Below, one piece after another: positions 34,045 through 42,223 of a DNA stretch of 64,000 bases. Under the pieces are notes generated by a model. The model worked only from the letters and a program-made list of their open reading frames with translations, had not been told where the DNA came from and did not search any database. The number at the start of each line of letters is the position of its first letter. The stretch's first letter is position 1. Origin of the DNA: Anaerostipes sp. MSJ-23 (lineage in GTDB: Bacteria > Bacillota > Clostridia > Lachnospirales > Lachnospiraceae); contig NZ_JAHLPY010000011.1 of NCBI RefSeq assembly GCF_018918155.1, forward strand, positions 1 to 64,000, read 5' to 3'. The translations under genes were made by a program, and so were the position numbers.

Positions 34045-34509
34045 ATGAGACATGAACCAACCAAACAGGAATATTCACAGATGGTGGAAGAGATGACACC
34101 AAAGCATAACAGTTTGTTAAATTGTATTCGAGCATTTTTCGTTGGAGGTGCGTTTTGTCTGCTTGGAGAAATGATAAAACAGACAATGATGAAAGTATTC
34201 GATATTAGTAAAAAAGACGCACTTTTATATGTAACAATAGAGCTTGTTTTGCTTAGTGTGATTCTTACAGGATTTAATCTGTATGGGAAAATTACAAAAT
34301 TTGGAGGTGCTGGAGGCTTGGTTCCAATTACGGGATTTGCAAATTCTGTAGCTTCTCCAGCGATTGAATATCAGAAGGAAGGACAGGTATTCGGAATCGG
34401 TGTTAAAATTTTTACGATTGCGGGACCAGTAATTTTGTATGGCATTTTTTCAGCTTTTCTTGCTGGTATCTGTTATTTTCTTGGAACACAATGGGGGTGG
34501 ATCGGATGA
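34045..34509 (+). CDS. spoVAC: Stage V sporulation protein AC
   Basis: A 154-aa membrane protein of the core SpoVA channel. It has an N-terminal cytosolic stretch with EEMTPKHNSLLNCIRAFFVGGAFCLLGE in pieces, four hydrophobic segments, and the conserved FGGAGGLVPITGFANSVASPAIEYQKEG region. SpoVAC of Bacillus behaves as a mechanosensitive channel releasing dipicolinate in germination. AAAGGAG precedes the ATG. It overlaps spoVAD by 4 bp. Confidence 0.95.
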   Translation: MRHEPTKQEYSQMVEEMTPKHNSLLNCIRAFFVGGAFCLLGEMIKQTMMKVFDISKKDALLYVTIELVLLSVILTGFNLYGKITKFGGAGGLVPITGFANSVASPAIEYQKEGQVFGIGVKIFTIAGPVILYGIFSAFLAGICYFLGTQWGWIG

Positions 34510-35522
34510 GTCAGATGAGAGGAAAAAGCAGTATTGTATTTGAAAAAGCTCCTTATTTGCTTGGATGGTCTTCAATTGTTGCCCAAAAAGAAGGAGAGGG
34601 ACCGCTTGGTGATCTATTTGATGAGGTGATAGAAGATCCTTTCTTTGGAGAAGAAACATGGGAAATGGCAGAAGGACATTTTATGAGACAAGCAGCAATG
34701 TTGGCGATAAAAAAAGCTGGACTTGCAAAAGAAGAGATTCGTTATGCGTTTGCAGGAGATTTATTAGAACAAAATACGGCGACTTCTTATGGATTAAAAG
34801 AGCTTGAAATCCCACTATTTGGTTTGTTTGGAGCGTGTTCAACTGCAGGGGAATCTTTATCTTTAGCTTCTATGATGGTTGCAGCAGGGTATGCCACACA
34901 TGCGCTAGCAACAGCTTCCAGTCATATTGGAAGTGCAGAAAAACAATTTCGGTTTCCATTAGAATATGGAAATCAAAGACCACAATCTGCAACTTGGACG
35001 GTGACAGGTTCTGGTGCGTTTATTGTGTCAAGAGAGAAAGGACCAGTAAAAATTACCGGAATTACGACTGGAAAAATTGTTGATTATGGAATGAAAGATC
35101 CTATGAATATGGGAGCATGTATGGCACCGGCAGCAGCGCAGGTAATTTATCAACATTTTCAAGATTATGGGAAAGAACCAAAGGATTATGATGCGATTTA
35201 TACAGGAGATCTGGGAGAAGTTGGAAAAGATATTCTGATTCGACTTTTAAAAGAAAATGGCTATGATATTTCTGAGGTACATGGAGATTGCGGATTAGAA
35301 ATTTATGAAAATGAAACACAAGATACACATTCTGGAGGATCAGGATGTGCATGTAGTGCAGTTGTTCTTGCTTCTATGTTAATGCGCCGGCTGATTAGTG
35401 GATATTGGAAGAAGATTTTATTTGTACCAACCGGGGCACTGATGTCAAAGACAAGTTTTAATGAGGGTGAAAGTGTATGTGGTATTGCACATGCAGTGCT
35501 ACTAGAAAGAGAGGAAGCATAA
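34506..35522 (+). CDS. spoVAD: Stage V sporulation protein AD
   Basis: A 338-aa thiolase-fold protein that binds dipicolinate on the outer surface of the inner spore membrane. Family stretches are FEKAPYLLGWSSIVAQKEGEGPLGD, FGLFGACSTAGESLSLASMMV, TASSHIGSAEKQFRFPLEYG, and SGGSGCACSAVVLAS, with a hydrophobic-free profile. The ATG at 34506 overlaps the spoVAC stop (ATGA) and follows GGGGGTGG. Confidence 0.95.
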   Translation: MSQMRGKSSIVFEKAPYLLGWSSIVAQKEGEGPLGDLFDEVIEDPFFGEETWEMAEGHFMRQAAMLAIKKAGLAKEEIRYAFAGDLLEQNTATSYGLKELEIPLFGLFGACSTAGESLSLASMMVAAGYATHALATASSHIGSAEKQFRFPLEYGNQRPQSATWTVTGSGAFIVSREKGPVKITGITTGKIVDYGMKDPMNMGACMAPAAAQVIYQHFQDYGKEPKDYDAIYTGDLGEVGKDILIRLLKENGYDISEVHGDCGLEIYENETQDTHSGGSGCACSAVVLASMLMRRLISGYWKKILFVPTGALMSKTSFNEGESVCGIAHAVLLEREEA

Positions 35523-35878
35523 TGGAATATGTCAAAGCGTTCTTTGTTGGAGGATTGATCTGTGTAATCGTACAAATTTTTATGGATCATACCAAATTGC
35601 AGCCTGGACGTATTATGGTATTGCTTGTGATTTCTGGAGTTTTGCTTGGTGCGCTTGGAATTTATGAAAAAATTGAGGCATTTGCTGGATGTGGTGCGAC
35701 CGTACCATTGTCTGGGTTTGGGTTCAGTCTTTGGAAGGGAATGAAAGAAGCCGTTGATCAGCATGGTTTTCTTGGTTTATTTGAAGGAGGATTCACGGCT
35801 GCGGCAGTTGGAACTTCAGCAGCACTTATTTTTTCCTATCTAGCATCGTTGATTTTTCAACCTAAAATGAAACAATAA
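35522..35878 (+). CDS. spoVAE: Stage V sporulation protein AE (SpoVAEb type)
   Basis: A 118-aa membrane protein homologous to SpoVAEb, a core channel partner of SpoVAC. It begins EYVKAFFVGGLICVIVQIFMD and contains FAGCGATVPLSGFGFSLWKGM, mirroring part of SpoVAC. The ATG at 35522 overlaps the spoVAD stop by 1 bp. The operon ends here: no spoVAEa or spoVAF follows before the hairpin, unlike in Bacillus subtilis. Confidence 0.93.
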   Translation: MEYVKAFFVGGLICVIVQIFMDHTKLQPGRIMVLLVISGVLLGALGIYEKIEAFAGCGATVPLSGFGFSLWKGMKEAVDQHGFLGLFEGGFTAAAVGTSAALIFSYLASLIFQPKMKQ

Positions 35879-35926
35879 GAAAATTATTATTTATAATAAA
35901 AATGCAACCAGAAGGCAACAGCAATT

Positions 35927-35972
35927 AGTACTCCACAAATGACTCATCACCATTTATGGAGTACTGTTTTAT
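35927..35972. terminator. Bidirectional terminator between spoVAE and the PBP gene
   Basis: AGTACTCCACAAATG (35927-35941) pairs with CATTTATGGAGTACT (35951-35965) with a single mismatch, followed by GTTTTATG. It separates two converging genes. The T-tract is short, so efficiency is uncertain. Confidence 0.6.
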
Positions 35973-36016
35973 GTGTAATTTATTATCATAAGAAACCGAT
36001 GCAAAATGGTTGTTTT

Positions 36017-38545
36017 TTAATGTTTATTACATATACGGTTGGCAAAGTTTGATGGCAAAAGATATGGTGTATCATCCGTGCGTCCTTTGTTATGATTTTG
36101 GCGGATGAGATAAACTTTTTTCTCAATCTTTGATTTCGGACAGTTACCAGATGCAGGAAGTCCGGAATCTTTGCATATATTTATAGCTATATGAATATCA
36201 CATGTTTGAGAAGGAATGGTTCCTTTTGCAAAGTATTCTTCTGTTGTCATATCACCGCGCTGATCGTGGTCACACACACCTGGAATAGCCAATTTACCAG
36301 ATTTCTTGCAAATTTTGGCTTTAATAATACCTGAAGGTCGGTTGAAATTAACGTTAGTTTCCTTTTTTTCCTTTATAATTTGATTCATAACTTTACTCCA
36401 AATATTTTGTTCCGGATTTTTAGAATCAAAACGGCTATCTTTGTCATATCCCATCCAAACAGAAGCCGTATGATATGGTGTATATCCGCTAAACCAGTGA
36501 TCATACTGATTTTGTGTTGTTCCGGCTTTACCGGCAACTGCCATTTTGGAAGAAAGTTTTGCCTTTGTCTCTTCTTTTATACCTTCCTGCATAGCATCTG
36601 TTAAAAGAAATGCGGTGGAAGGTTTCATAACTTGTTTTCCAGCAGAAGAACGGCTTAACAATACATTGCCATTTTGATCGACAACTTTTGTATAAAGAGA
36701 AGATTTATGATATTCTCCGCCATTAGCAATCGACGCATAAGCGTTGGTAAGTTCCAGATTGGAGACACCATAAGTAAGATTTCCAAGTGCCAATGACTGG
36801 CGGACATCAGTGAAAGTTGTACCATTATCTGTTATCTGATTTTCTACAAGAGAAGTAAAACCGAGATTTAAAAGATATTGGTAGGATTTTTTTGGTGTTA
36901 TATCTGCGATTGCCTTTGCAGAAACGACATTTATGGAATTTGTAATGCCTTCTCTTATCGTAGAATAACCATGATATCTTTCATTATTGTTTTTTACGAT
37001 ACGATTGGTGTCTAAATATTTATATGGAGCATCATTATAAACGGTTGCAAGTGTTTTTCCATTGTCAAGTGCTGGAAGAAAGGCAGATAGCACGTTAAAT
37101 ACAGAACCTGGTTGGCGTTGGGTGCTAGTTGCTCGGTTTATACTTAATCCAGAAGTTCTTGTGCCACGTCCACCGACAAGAGCTTCTACATTTCCAGTTG
37201 ATTGATTCATAATTGTCATTGATACCTGAGGTTGTATCGTTGTAGAGAGAAATTCTCCAACAACGGTGGAACCAGAGGACCGGATATGATCCCGAAATTT
37301 TTCAGCAACGGATTTTGCCTTTTTTGCACTTGAAAAAATCAAGCTATTTCCAAGATGGTGTCTTTTCATATAAGATAATACATTGTTTTCTGTGTAAGTA
37401 ACATCATTTCCATTTGTATTTTTTACCGTTAGCGTATAAGTTAAAGACACTTTGGTACGGGAAGGATAGTTTTTTGGGTCACTTGTTACATGGTCTGCAA
37501 TTTTTTGAATTTCGCTATCTTGTGTGGAATAAATTTTAAGACCTCCACTGTAAATTGCATTATAAGCTTTGGTTGCATCATATCCAAGCTGGCTTTTCAG
37601 ATCATGTACGATCTGAAGGATGAGTGCGTCTTCAAAATAAGAGTTTGGATTATTTTCATTGGATGGTTTATCCGCATTTTTTTGAATTCTTGCATAAACA
37701 TCGTCACTAACCGCTTTTTGATATTCAGATTTTGTGATATAATGTTGTTCCAGCATATTTTTTAATACTTGAAGCCTTCTGGCAGCATTATTGTCCGGAT
37801 GAGTGATCGGGTTATAACGTGTCGGGTTCTTTGGAATACTTGCAAGAACCGCACATTCTGACAAAGTAAGGTCAGAAACACTTTTGTTAAAATATTTCTG
37901 CGATGCAGTCTGCACGCCGAGGGTTCCTTCCCCAAGATTAATCGTGTTTAAATATTCTTCCAAAATATATTTTTTGGAGGCGATGTCTTCTAATTCAAGA
38001 GCCATCGATTGTTCCTTAATCTTACGTTCAATTTTTTCAACAGTCGTTTTTTCAGGCTGAATGCCCAAAACATTATTTTTAATCAGTTGTTGTGTCAGAG
38101 TGCTTCCTCCCTGGTTTAAATTATTATTTTTCATACCGAGAAAAGCTGCACGGACGATTCCATAAAGATCAATTCCATTATGTGTATAAAAGCGTTCGTC
38201 TTCGATAGAAATAAAGGCGTGCTGAAGGCATTTTGGAATTTCAGATAACGGAACATAGATCCGATTGGAATCATGATTGGAAAGCGTTTTGATCTTCTTT
38301 CCTTTATTGTCATAAATGGTTGTAATATAACCTTTTGAGTGGACGGATTCTTTTGAGATCTGCGGTGTTGTTTTTAAAACACCACGCACAAATCCGACCG
38401 AAAGACCAAGGCCGGCAACAAGGACGGCGATGGAAATAATCAAAATATATTTAAATAAAAAAAGAGAGATTCTGGAATGTTTGCGAATTTGTTCAGATGA
38501 AAGTGTTTCTTTCTTTTTCCATACATTGTGCTTGGTATATTTCAT
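36017..38545 (-). CDS. Class A penicillin-binding protein (GT51 + transpeptidase) with altered SxxK
   Basis: An 842-aa bifunctional murein synthase. One membrane helix (about residues 30-50) precedes a GT51 glycosyltransferase with EDERFYTHNGID and GGSTLTQQLIKN. The transpeptidase domain has SIN (in NSINVVSAKAI) and KAGT (AVAGKAGTTQ), but the expected SxxK reads PGSVFN: Ser481 is followed three residues later by Asn484 (codon AAC at 37096-37094) instead of Lys. A cysteine-containing C-terminal tail follows, as in clostridial PBP1a. Without the Lys the transpeptidase may be weak or inactive. AGGAGG lies upstream of the ATG at 38545. Confidence 0.9.
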   Translation of the reverse strand: MKYTKHNVWKKKETLSSEQIRKHSRISLFLFKYILIISIAVLVAGLGLSVGFVRGVLKTTPQISKESVHSKGYITTIYDNKGKKIKTLSNHDSNRIYVPLSEIPKCLQHAFISIEDERFYTHNGIDLYGIVRAAFLGMKNNNLNQGGSTLTQQLIKNNVLGIQPEKTTVEKIERKIKEQSMALELEDIASKKYILEEYLNTINLGEGTLGVQTASQKYFNKSVSDLTLSECAVLASIPKNPTRYNPITHPDNNAARRLQVLKNMLEQHYITKSEYQKAVSDDVYARIQKNADKPSNENNPNSYFEDALILQIVHDLKSQLGYDATKAYNAIYSGGLKIYSTQDSEIQKIADHVTSDPKNYPSRTKVSLTYTLTVKNTNGNDVTYTENNVLSYMKRHHLGNSLIFSSAKKAKSVAEKFRDHIRSSGSTVVGEFLSTTIQPQVSMTIMNQSTGNVEALVGGRGTRTSGLSINRATSTQRQPGSVFNVLSAFLPALDNGKTLATVYNDAPYKYLDTNRIVKNNNERYHGYSTIREGITNSINVVSAKAIADITPKKSYQYLLNLGFTSLVENQITDNGTTFTDVRQSLALGNLTYGVSNLELTNAYASIANGGEYHKSSLYTKVVDQNGNVLLSRSSAGKQVMKPSTAFLLTDAMQEGIKEETKAKLSSKMAVAGKAGTTQNQYDHWFSGYTPYHTASVWMGYDKDSRFDSKNPEQNIWSKVMNQIIKEKKETNVNFNRPSGIIKAKICKKSGKLAIPGVCDHDQRGDMTTEEYFAKGTIPSQTCDIHIAINICKDSGLPASGNCPKSKIEKKVYLIRQNHNKGRTDDTPYLLPSNFANRICNKH

Positions 38546-38639
38546 AAAAAACCTCCTGGGTGTCATTATATCAGATAACGATGTGCAAGTAAACAAAGTG
38601 CCAGAGGGAGAAATGCAATTTTATAAGGAGAAAAAATCT

Positions 38640-38942
38640 ATGAAAACAAGACAGTTAAAAGGGAAAAATCGATTTTTAGATGACAATGTACAGGAAAATG
38701 TAGTATCCTATTATTTAATGGAAGATCAGGAGCAGAATGTTTATGGAATAGGAATTGAGAAACAAAAAGAAAACAGTGATGTGATAGAGTGGGATGAAAT
38801 TGAAAAAGTCTCGCATTCCATGGCTTATGTGGAACGAATTGTTAGAGCTCTGATTTGCTATCAGGTGACGCCGGTTTCCCTGGCAGAGTCTGTCGATATG
38901 CTTATGGTAATGGAGGAAGAAGAGGATGATACAAGCTTATAA
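38640..38942 (+). CDS. DUF6514-like small protein
   Basis: A 100-aa soluble protein beginning KTRQLKGKNRFLDDNVQENVVSYYLM and ending in an acidic MEEEEDD stretch. It resembles the clostridial DUF6514 group, judged from memory, and has no known role. The ATG at 38640 follows AAGGAG; a longer frame to 38430 overlaps the divergent PBP gene and is not credible. It overlaps the next gene by 17 bp, suggesting cotranslation. Confidence 0.7.
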   Translation: MKTRQLKGKNRFLDDNVQENVVSYYLMEDQEQNVYGIGIEKQKENSDVIEWDEIEKVSHSMAYVERIVRALICYQVTPVSLAESVDMLMVMEEEEDDTSL

Positions 38943-39579
38943 AACAATCTACGAAGGTGGAGAAGGTGAAATTTCAGAAAAAAAATCAAGATTTATCGCT
39001 CATACAGCCCATGTAGAAAATGAGGAAGAAGCAATGGCATTTATAGAAAAGATTAAAAAAAGCTATTGGGATGCTAGGCACAATTGCTGGGCTTATAGTG
39101 TTGGGACAAAGCAGCCAAACCTTCGTTGCAGTGATGATGGAGAACCGAGTGGAACTGCAGGAAAGCCGATGCTTGAAGTGATTCAGGGAGAACAATTATT
39201 TGATACGGTTATTGTTGTTACTCGATATTTTGGAGGAACATTGCTTGGAACAGGAGGACTGATTCGTGCTTATACAAAGAGTACGCAGGAAGGAATCAAA
39301 AACAGTCAGGTAATTATAAAATGTCTTGGGCAGAGAATTAAAATTCAATGTGATTATACAACTGTTGGAAAGATCCAGTATTTGATTGCGTCAAATGAGA
39401 TACCAGTTCTTGGGACAGATTATACAGATGTTGTTACCTTTGACTTGATTGTTTCATCAGATTTGGTTACACAAACAGAAAAACAGTTGATAGAAGCAAC
39501 GAGTGCAAAAATAGAAATTGTCAAAGAAAATTTTTGCTATTTTGCTGAAATTGATGGAAAAATTAAAATATTTGAATAA
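38926..39579 (+). CDS. YigZ/IMPACT family protein
   Basis: A 217-aa protein of the YigZ (UPF0029/IMPACT) family. The N-terminal domain has KKSRFIAHTAHVENEEEA, ARHNCWAYSVG, RCSDDGEPSGTAGKPML and VVTRYFGGTLLGTGGLIRAYT; the C-terminal domain (about residues 135-217) is the DUF1949 ferredoxin-like fold. Eukaryotic IMPACT regulates Gcn2; the bacterial role is unclear. A strong terminator follows. Confidence 0.92.
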   Translation: MIQAYKTIYEGGEGEISEKKSRFIAHTAHVENEEEAMAFIEKIKKSYWDARHNCWAYSVGTKQPNLRCSDDGEPSGTAGKPMLEVIQGEQLFDTVIVVTRYFGGTLLGTGGLIRAYTKSTQEGIKNSQVIIKCLGQRIKIQCDYTTVGKIQYLIASNEIPVLGTDYTDVVTFDLIVSSDLVTQTEKQLIEATSAKIEIVKENFCYFAEIDGKIKIFE

Positions 39580-39580
39580 G

Positions 39581-39616
39581 AAAAGGAGGCTGTTGCAAGA
39601 ACAACGCCTCCTTTTT
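39581..39616. terminator. Bidirectional terminator between yigZ-like gene and leuA
   Basis: AAAAGGAGGC (39581-39590) pairs with GCCTCCTTTT (39606-39615) around TGTTGCAAGAACAAC, whose ends also pair. A- and T-flanks allow termination in both directions, here of two converging genes. Confidence 0.85.
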
Positions 39617-39646
39617 CATATTTTATAAAAACAAAAAGCTTTAAAT

Positions 39647-41314
39647 TTAATTTTTACTATCTAGACGATTTACAGCGCTAATTAATGCAAGAACAGAGGC
39701 TGTAATAATATCTTCATGGATACCAGCTCCCCATGTGATGGTTCCGTTTGGTTCCTGAATAGCTACGTAAGCACATGCTTGTGAGTTAGAACCAACATTT
39801 AACGCATGTTCTTGATAGGTAACGATAGAATAATTCATATCACTATGACGTTTCAATGCATTGCTGACAGCGTCCAAACGTCCATTTCCCTTTCCGTGAT
39901 AAACTTTTGGAATACCTGCTTTATCTAGAGAAATTTCTGTTTCAATACCACCATCTTTTTGTACAAAGTGAACTTCCTTTAATTTGTAAGGAGAATCAAC
40001 ATTGACATAGACATTTTTAAATACTTTCAAAATATCTCTAGGAACTAATTCCTGATGACGTTTATCAGAGACGTCTTTAATCATATAACCGACATCTTCA
40101 CGCATTTTTCCAGGAATATGGAAACCAAAGTTTTCTTCCAGAACGTAGCTGATGCCACCTTTTCCAGATTGGCTGTTAATACGGATTACATCACTTTCAT
40201 ATTCACGTCCAATGTCTTTCGGATCAATTGGAAGATAAGGAATATTCCAGTGTTCTGGATGCTTTTCATCTCTCCAATGCATTCCTTTTGCAATGGCATC
40301 TTGATGAGATCCGGAGAAAGCCGCAAATACTAGTTTTCCAGAGTAAGGCTGACGTTCATAAATAGACATACGTGTCAAACGTTCAAATGCCTTGGATAAT
40401 TCTGGCAAATTGGAGAAGTCAAGTTTTGGATCAACACCATGTGTATACATATTTAATGCTAGAGTAACGATATCTACATTTCCAGTACGTTCTCCATTAC
40501 CAAATAAGGTTCCTTCGACACGGTCTGCACCGGCAAGAAGAGCAAGCTCGGTATCTGCAACTCCACATCCGCGGTCATTATGAGGATGAATAGATAATAC
40601 AACATTTTCACGATATTTCATATGTTTGCTCATATATTCGATCTGGCTAGCGTAAACATGAGGCAGGGATAGCTGTACGGTAACTGGAAGGTTGATGATA
40701 ACTTTCCAATCAGGACGTGGCTGCCACACATCAAGAACAGCATTACATACATCCAGTGCATAGTCAATTTCTGTTCCAGTAAAACTTTCTGGAGAATATT
40801 CAAATAAGAAGTTTCCTTCTGTTTCATCAGCTAGACGTTTTAATAATTTAGCACCGTCTGTAGCAATTTTCATGATCTCTTCTTTTGATTTTTTAAATAC
40901 CTGTTCTCTTTGAGCAACAGAAGTAGAATTGTATACATGAACAATTGCTTTTTTTGCCCCTTTCAATGCTTCAAATGTTTTTTTGATAATATGTTCTCTA
41001 GCCTGGGTTAGAACCTGAATTGTAACATCGTCAGGAATCAGATCTTTTTCGATCAATGTACGTAAGAAATCATATTCTGTTTCTGAAGCTGCAGGGAAAC
41101 CGACTTCGATTTCTTTAAAACCAACCTGGACAAGATATTTGAAAAATTCAACTTTTTCATCCAGACTCATTGGAATGATTAGTGCCTGGTTTCCATCACG
41201 AAGATCGACACTGCACCATGTAGGAGCTTTTGTGATGTACTCTTTTTTTGTCCAGTCAAGAGAAGTTTCTGGTGGCATAAAATATTGTCTTTGATATTTG
41301 TTTGGGTTCATCAT
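39647..41314 (-). CDS. leuA: 2-isopropylmalate synthase
   Basis: A 555-aa enzyme condensing acetyl-CoA with 2-oxoisovalerate, the first committed leucine step. The TIM barrel begins WCSVDLRDGNQALIIPMS and shows GFKEIEVGFPAASETEYDF, HPHNDRGCGVADTELALLAGADRVEGTLFGNGERTGN in pieces; the C-terminal regulatory domain (about residues 430-555) mediates leucine feedback. Length matches the long LeuA form. Two adjacent ATGs (41314, 41311) follow AGGAGG. A leucine T-box leader lies upstream, so expression rises when tRNA-Leu is uncharged. Confidence 0.95.
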   Translation of the reverse strand: MMNPNKYQRQYFMPPETSLDWTKKEYITKAPTWCSVDLRDGNQALIIPMSLDEKVEFFKYLVQVGFKEIEVGFPAASETEYDFLRTLIEKDLIPDDVTIQVLTQAREHIIKKTFEALKGAKKAIVHVYNSTSVAQREQVFKKSKEEIMKIATDGAKLLKRLADETEGNFLFEYSPESFTGTEIDYALDVCNAVLDVWQPRPDWKVIINLPVTVQLSLPHVYASQIEYMSKHMKYRENVVLSIHPHNDRGCGVADTELALLAGADRVEGTLFGNGERTGNVDIVTLALNMYTHGVDPKLDFSNLPELSKAFERLTRMSIYERQPYSGKLVFAAFSGSHQDAIAKGMHWRDEKHPEHWNIPYLPIDPKDIGREYESDVIRINSQSGKGGISYVLEENFGFHIPGKMREDVGYMIKDVSDKRHQELVPRDILKVFKNVYVNVDSPYKLKEVHFVQKDGGIETEISLDKAGIPKVYHGKGNGRLDAVSNALKRHSDMNYSIVTYQEHALNVGSNSQACAYVAIQEPNGTITWGAGIHEDIITASVLALISAVNRLDSKN

Positions 41315-41346
41315 GAATATGAACCTCCTTTCTTATAATCGATAAA

Positions 41347-41633
41347 TAAAAAAACTCCGAATCTAGTCCTTTTGCAAGGATAGAGACGAAGATCATTCCG
41401 TGGTACCACTCTAATTCACATAAATATTATGTGCACTCATTTCCGATACGGGTCTTAAGAGACCGATATCTCTCCAATATAACGGTTGGAAACCGGCACT
41501 GCCTACTATAAGTTCAGCATGCTACTCAAAGGCGAGTTCAAATATACTTAACAACTGCTTCACACCAACCAGCAGCTCTCTTTATGCCTCGGATATTCTA
41601 CTACTCCTTCTCAATGTATTTCTTTTTTTATTT
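41347..41633 (-). promoter_or_regulatory. T-box riboswitch, leucine (CUC specifier)
   Basis: Read on the minus strand the leader shows GAGAAGGAGTAGTAGA, GAGAGCTGCTGGTTGGTGTGAAGCAG (split here by position 41580-41556), then GAACTCGCCTTTGAGTAG with CTC as the likely specifier codon (about 41536), and finally the T-box AGAGTGGTACCACGG (41413-41399). It ends in a hairpin and T-run (about 41393-41347). CTC is a leucine codon, matching leuA downstream. Confidence 0.93.
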
Positions 41634-41639
41634 AATGAC

Positions 41640-41668
41640 AATCTAACATAATTTATGGAATGTGTCAA
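41640..41668 (-). promoter_or_regulatory. Promoter of the leuA T-box transcript
   Basis: On the minus strand TTGACA (41668-41663), a 17-bp spacer and TAGATT (41645-41640) form a strong promoter that starts just before the T-box leader. Confidence 0.75.
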
Positions 41669-41708
41669 CATACAAAATGTAAAATGTGCTCTTTTCCGGA
41701 AGACAAAA

Positions 41709-41737
41709 TTGTGATAAAGTAAAAGAAACTATATAAA
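41709..41737 (+). promoter_or_regulatory. Promoter of the gene at 41760
   Basis: TTGTGA (41709-41714), a 17-bp spacer and TATAAA (41732-41737) lie 22 bp before the ATG at 41760, leaving room for the AAGGAG ribosome site. Confidence 0.65.
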
Positions 41738-41759
41738 AAACCGGGAAGGAGAATGACGT

Positions 41760-42134
41760 ATGAAATTTTGGGAATATTTAAAGAAGGAAGAGCCATCCCG
41801 TGAAAATGAGGAAGCAAGGAAAAGAATTTACAGGCTGCATCAGCAGGCAGGAAGCCTTACTTATATTGAATTTATGGAGAAGATGAAAGAACAAAAAGGA
41901 TCAATGGAGGTAGAGTTTGTTCGAGGAGAATTAAAAGAAGGAGATAGTATCTATTTTTATGACCATCGCGGAGAGAAATCTGGCTGTGGAGAAGTTATAG
42001 AACTTTTGATTGGAAAACAAGAAAATAAAAGTCGTTTTTCTGAACAGGGAAATAAAGGAAGAATTCTTTTCCATTATGAGGAACCAGTGACGGAAGAATT
42101 TTGGAAAAGTCAGTATGTAAAGGATAAAAAGTAA
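41760..42134 (+). CDS. Small hypothetical protein
   Basis: A 124-aa soluble charged protein, no signal peptide or membrane helix. The first half is helical (REEARKRIYRLHQQAGSLTYIEF-type content), the second half beta-rich (EVEFVRGELKEGDSIYFYDHRGEKSGCGEVIELL). No family is recognised. A good promoter, AAGGAG ribosome site and its own terminator support a real monocistronic gene next to the sensor kinase. Confidence 0.65.
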   Translation: MKFWEYLKKEEPSRENEEARKRIYRLHQQAGSLTYIEFMEKMKEQKGSMEVEFVRGELKEGDSIYFYDHRGEKSGCGEVIELLIGKQENKSRFSEQGNKGRILFHYEEPVTEEFWKSQYVKDKK

Positions 42135-42152
42135 TAAAAAAACGACAGGACG

Positions 42153-42198
42153 AAAAGAGGACAAAGAGGTCAAAAAAGGCTCTTTGTCTTCTTTTTTT
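42153..42198 (+). terminator. Terminator after the hypothetical gene
   Basis: GAGGACAAAGAG (about 42157-42168) pairs with CTCTTTGTCTTC (about 42180-42191) with one G-U pair, followed by seven T's. Confidence 0.85.
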
Positions 42199-42223
42199 AT
42201 ACAAATAGAAGGGAGAGGTTCTA

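Noticed and set aside
38430-38639. N-terminal extension of the DUF6514-like protein
   Set aside because: It overlaps the start of the divergent PBP gene and has no ribosome site; AAGGAG fits ATG 38640.
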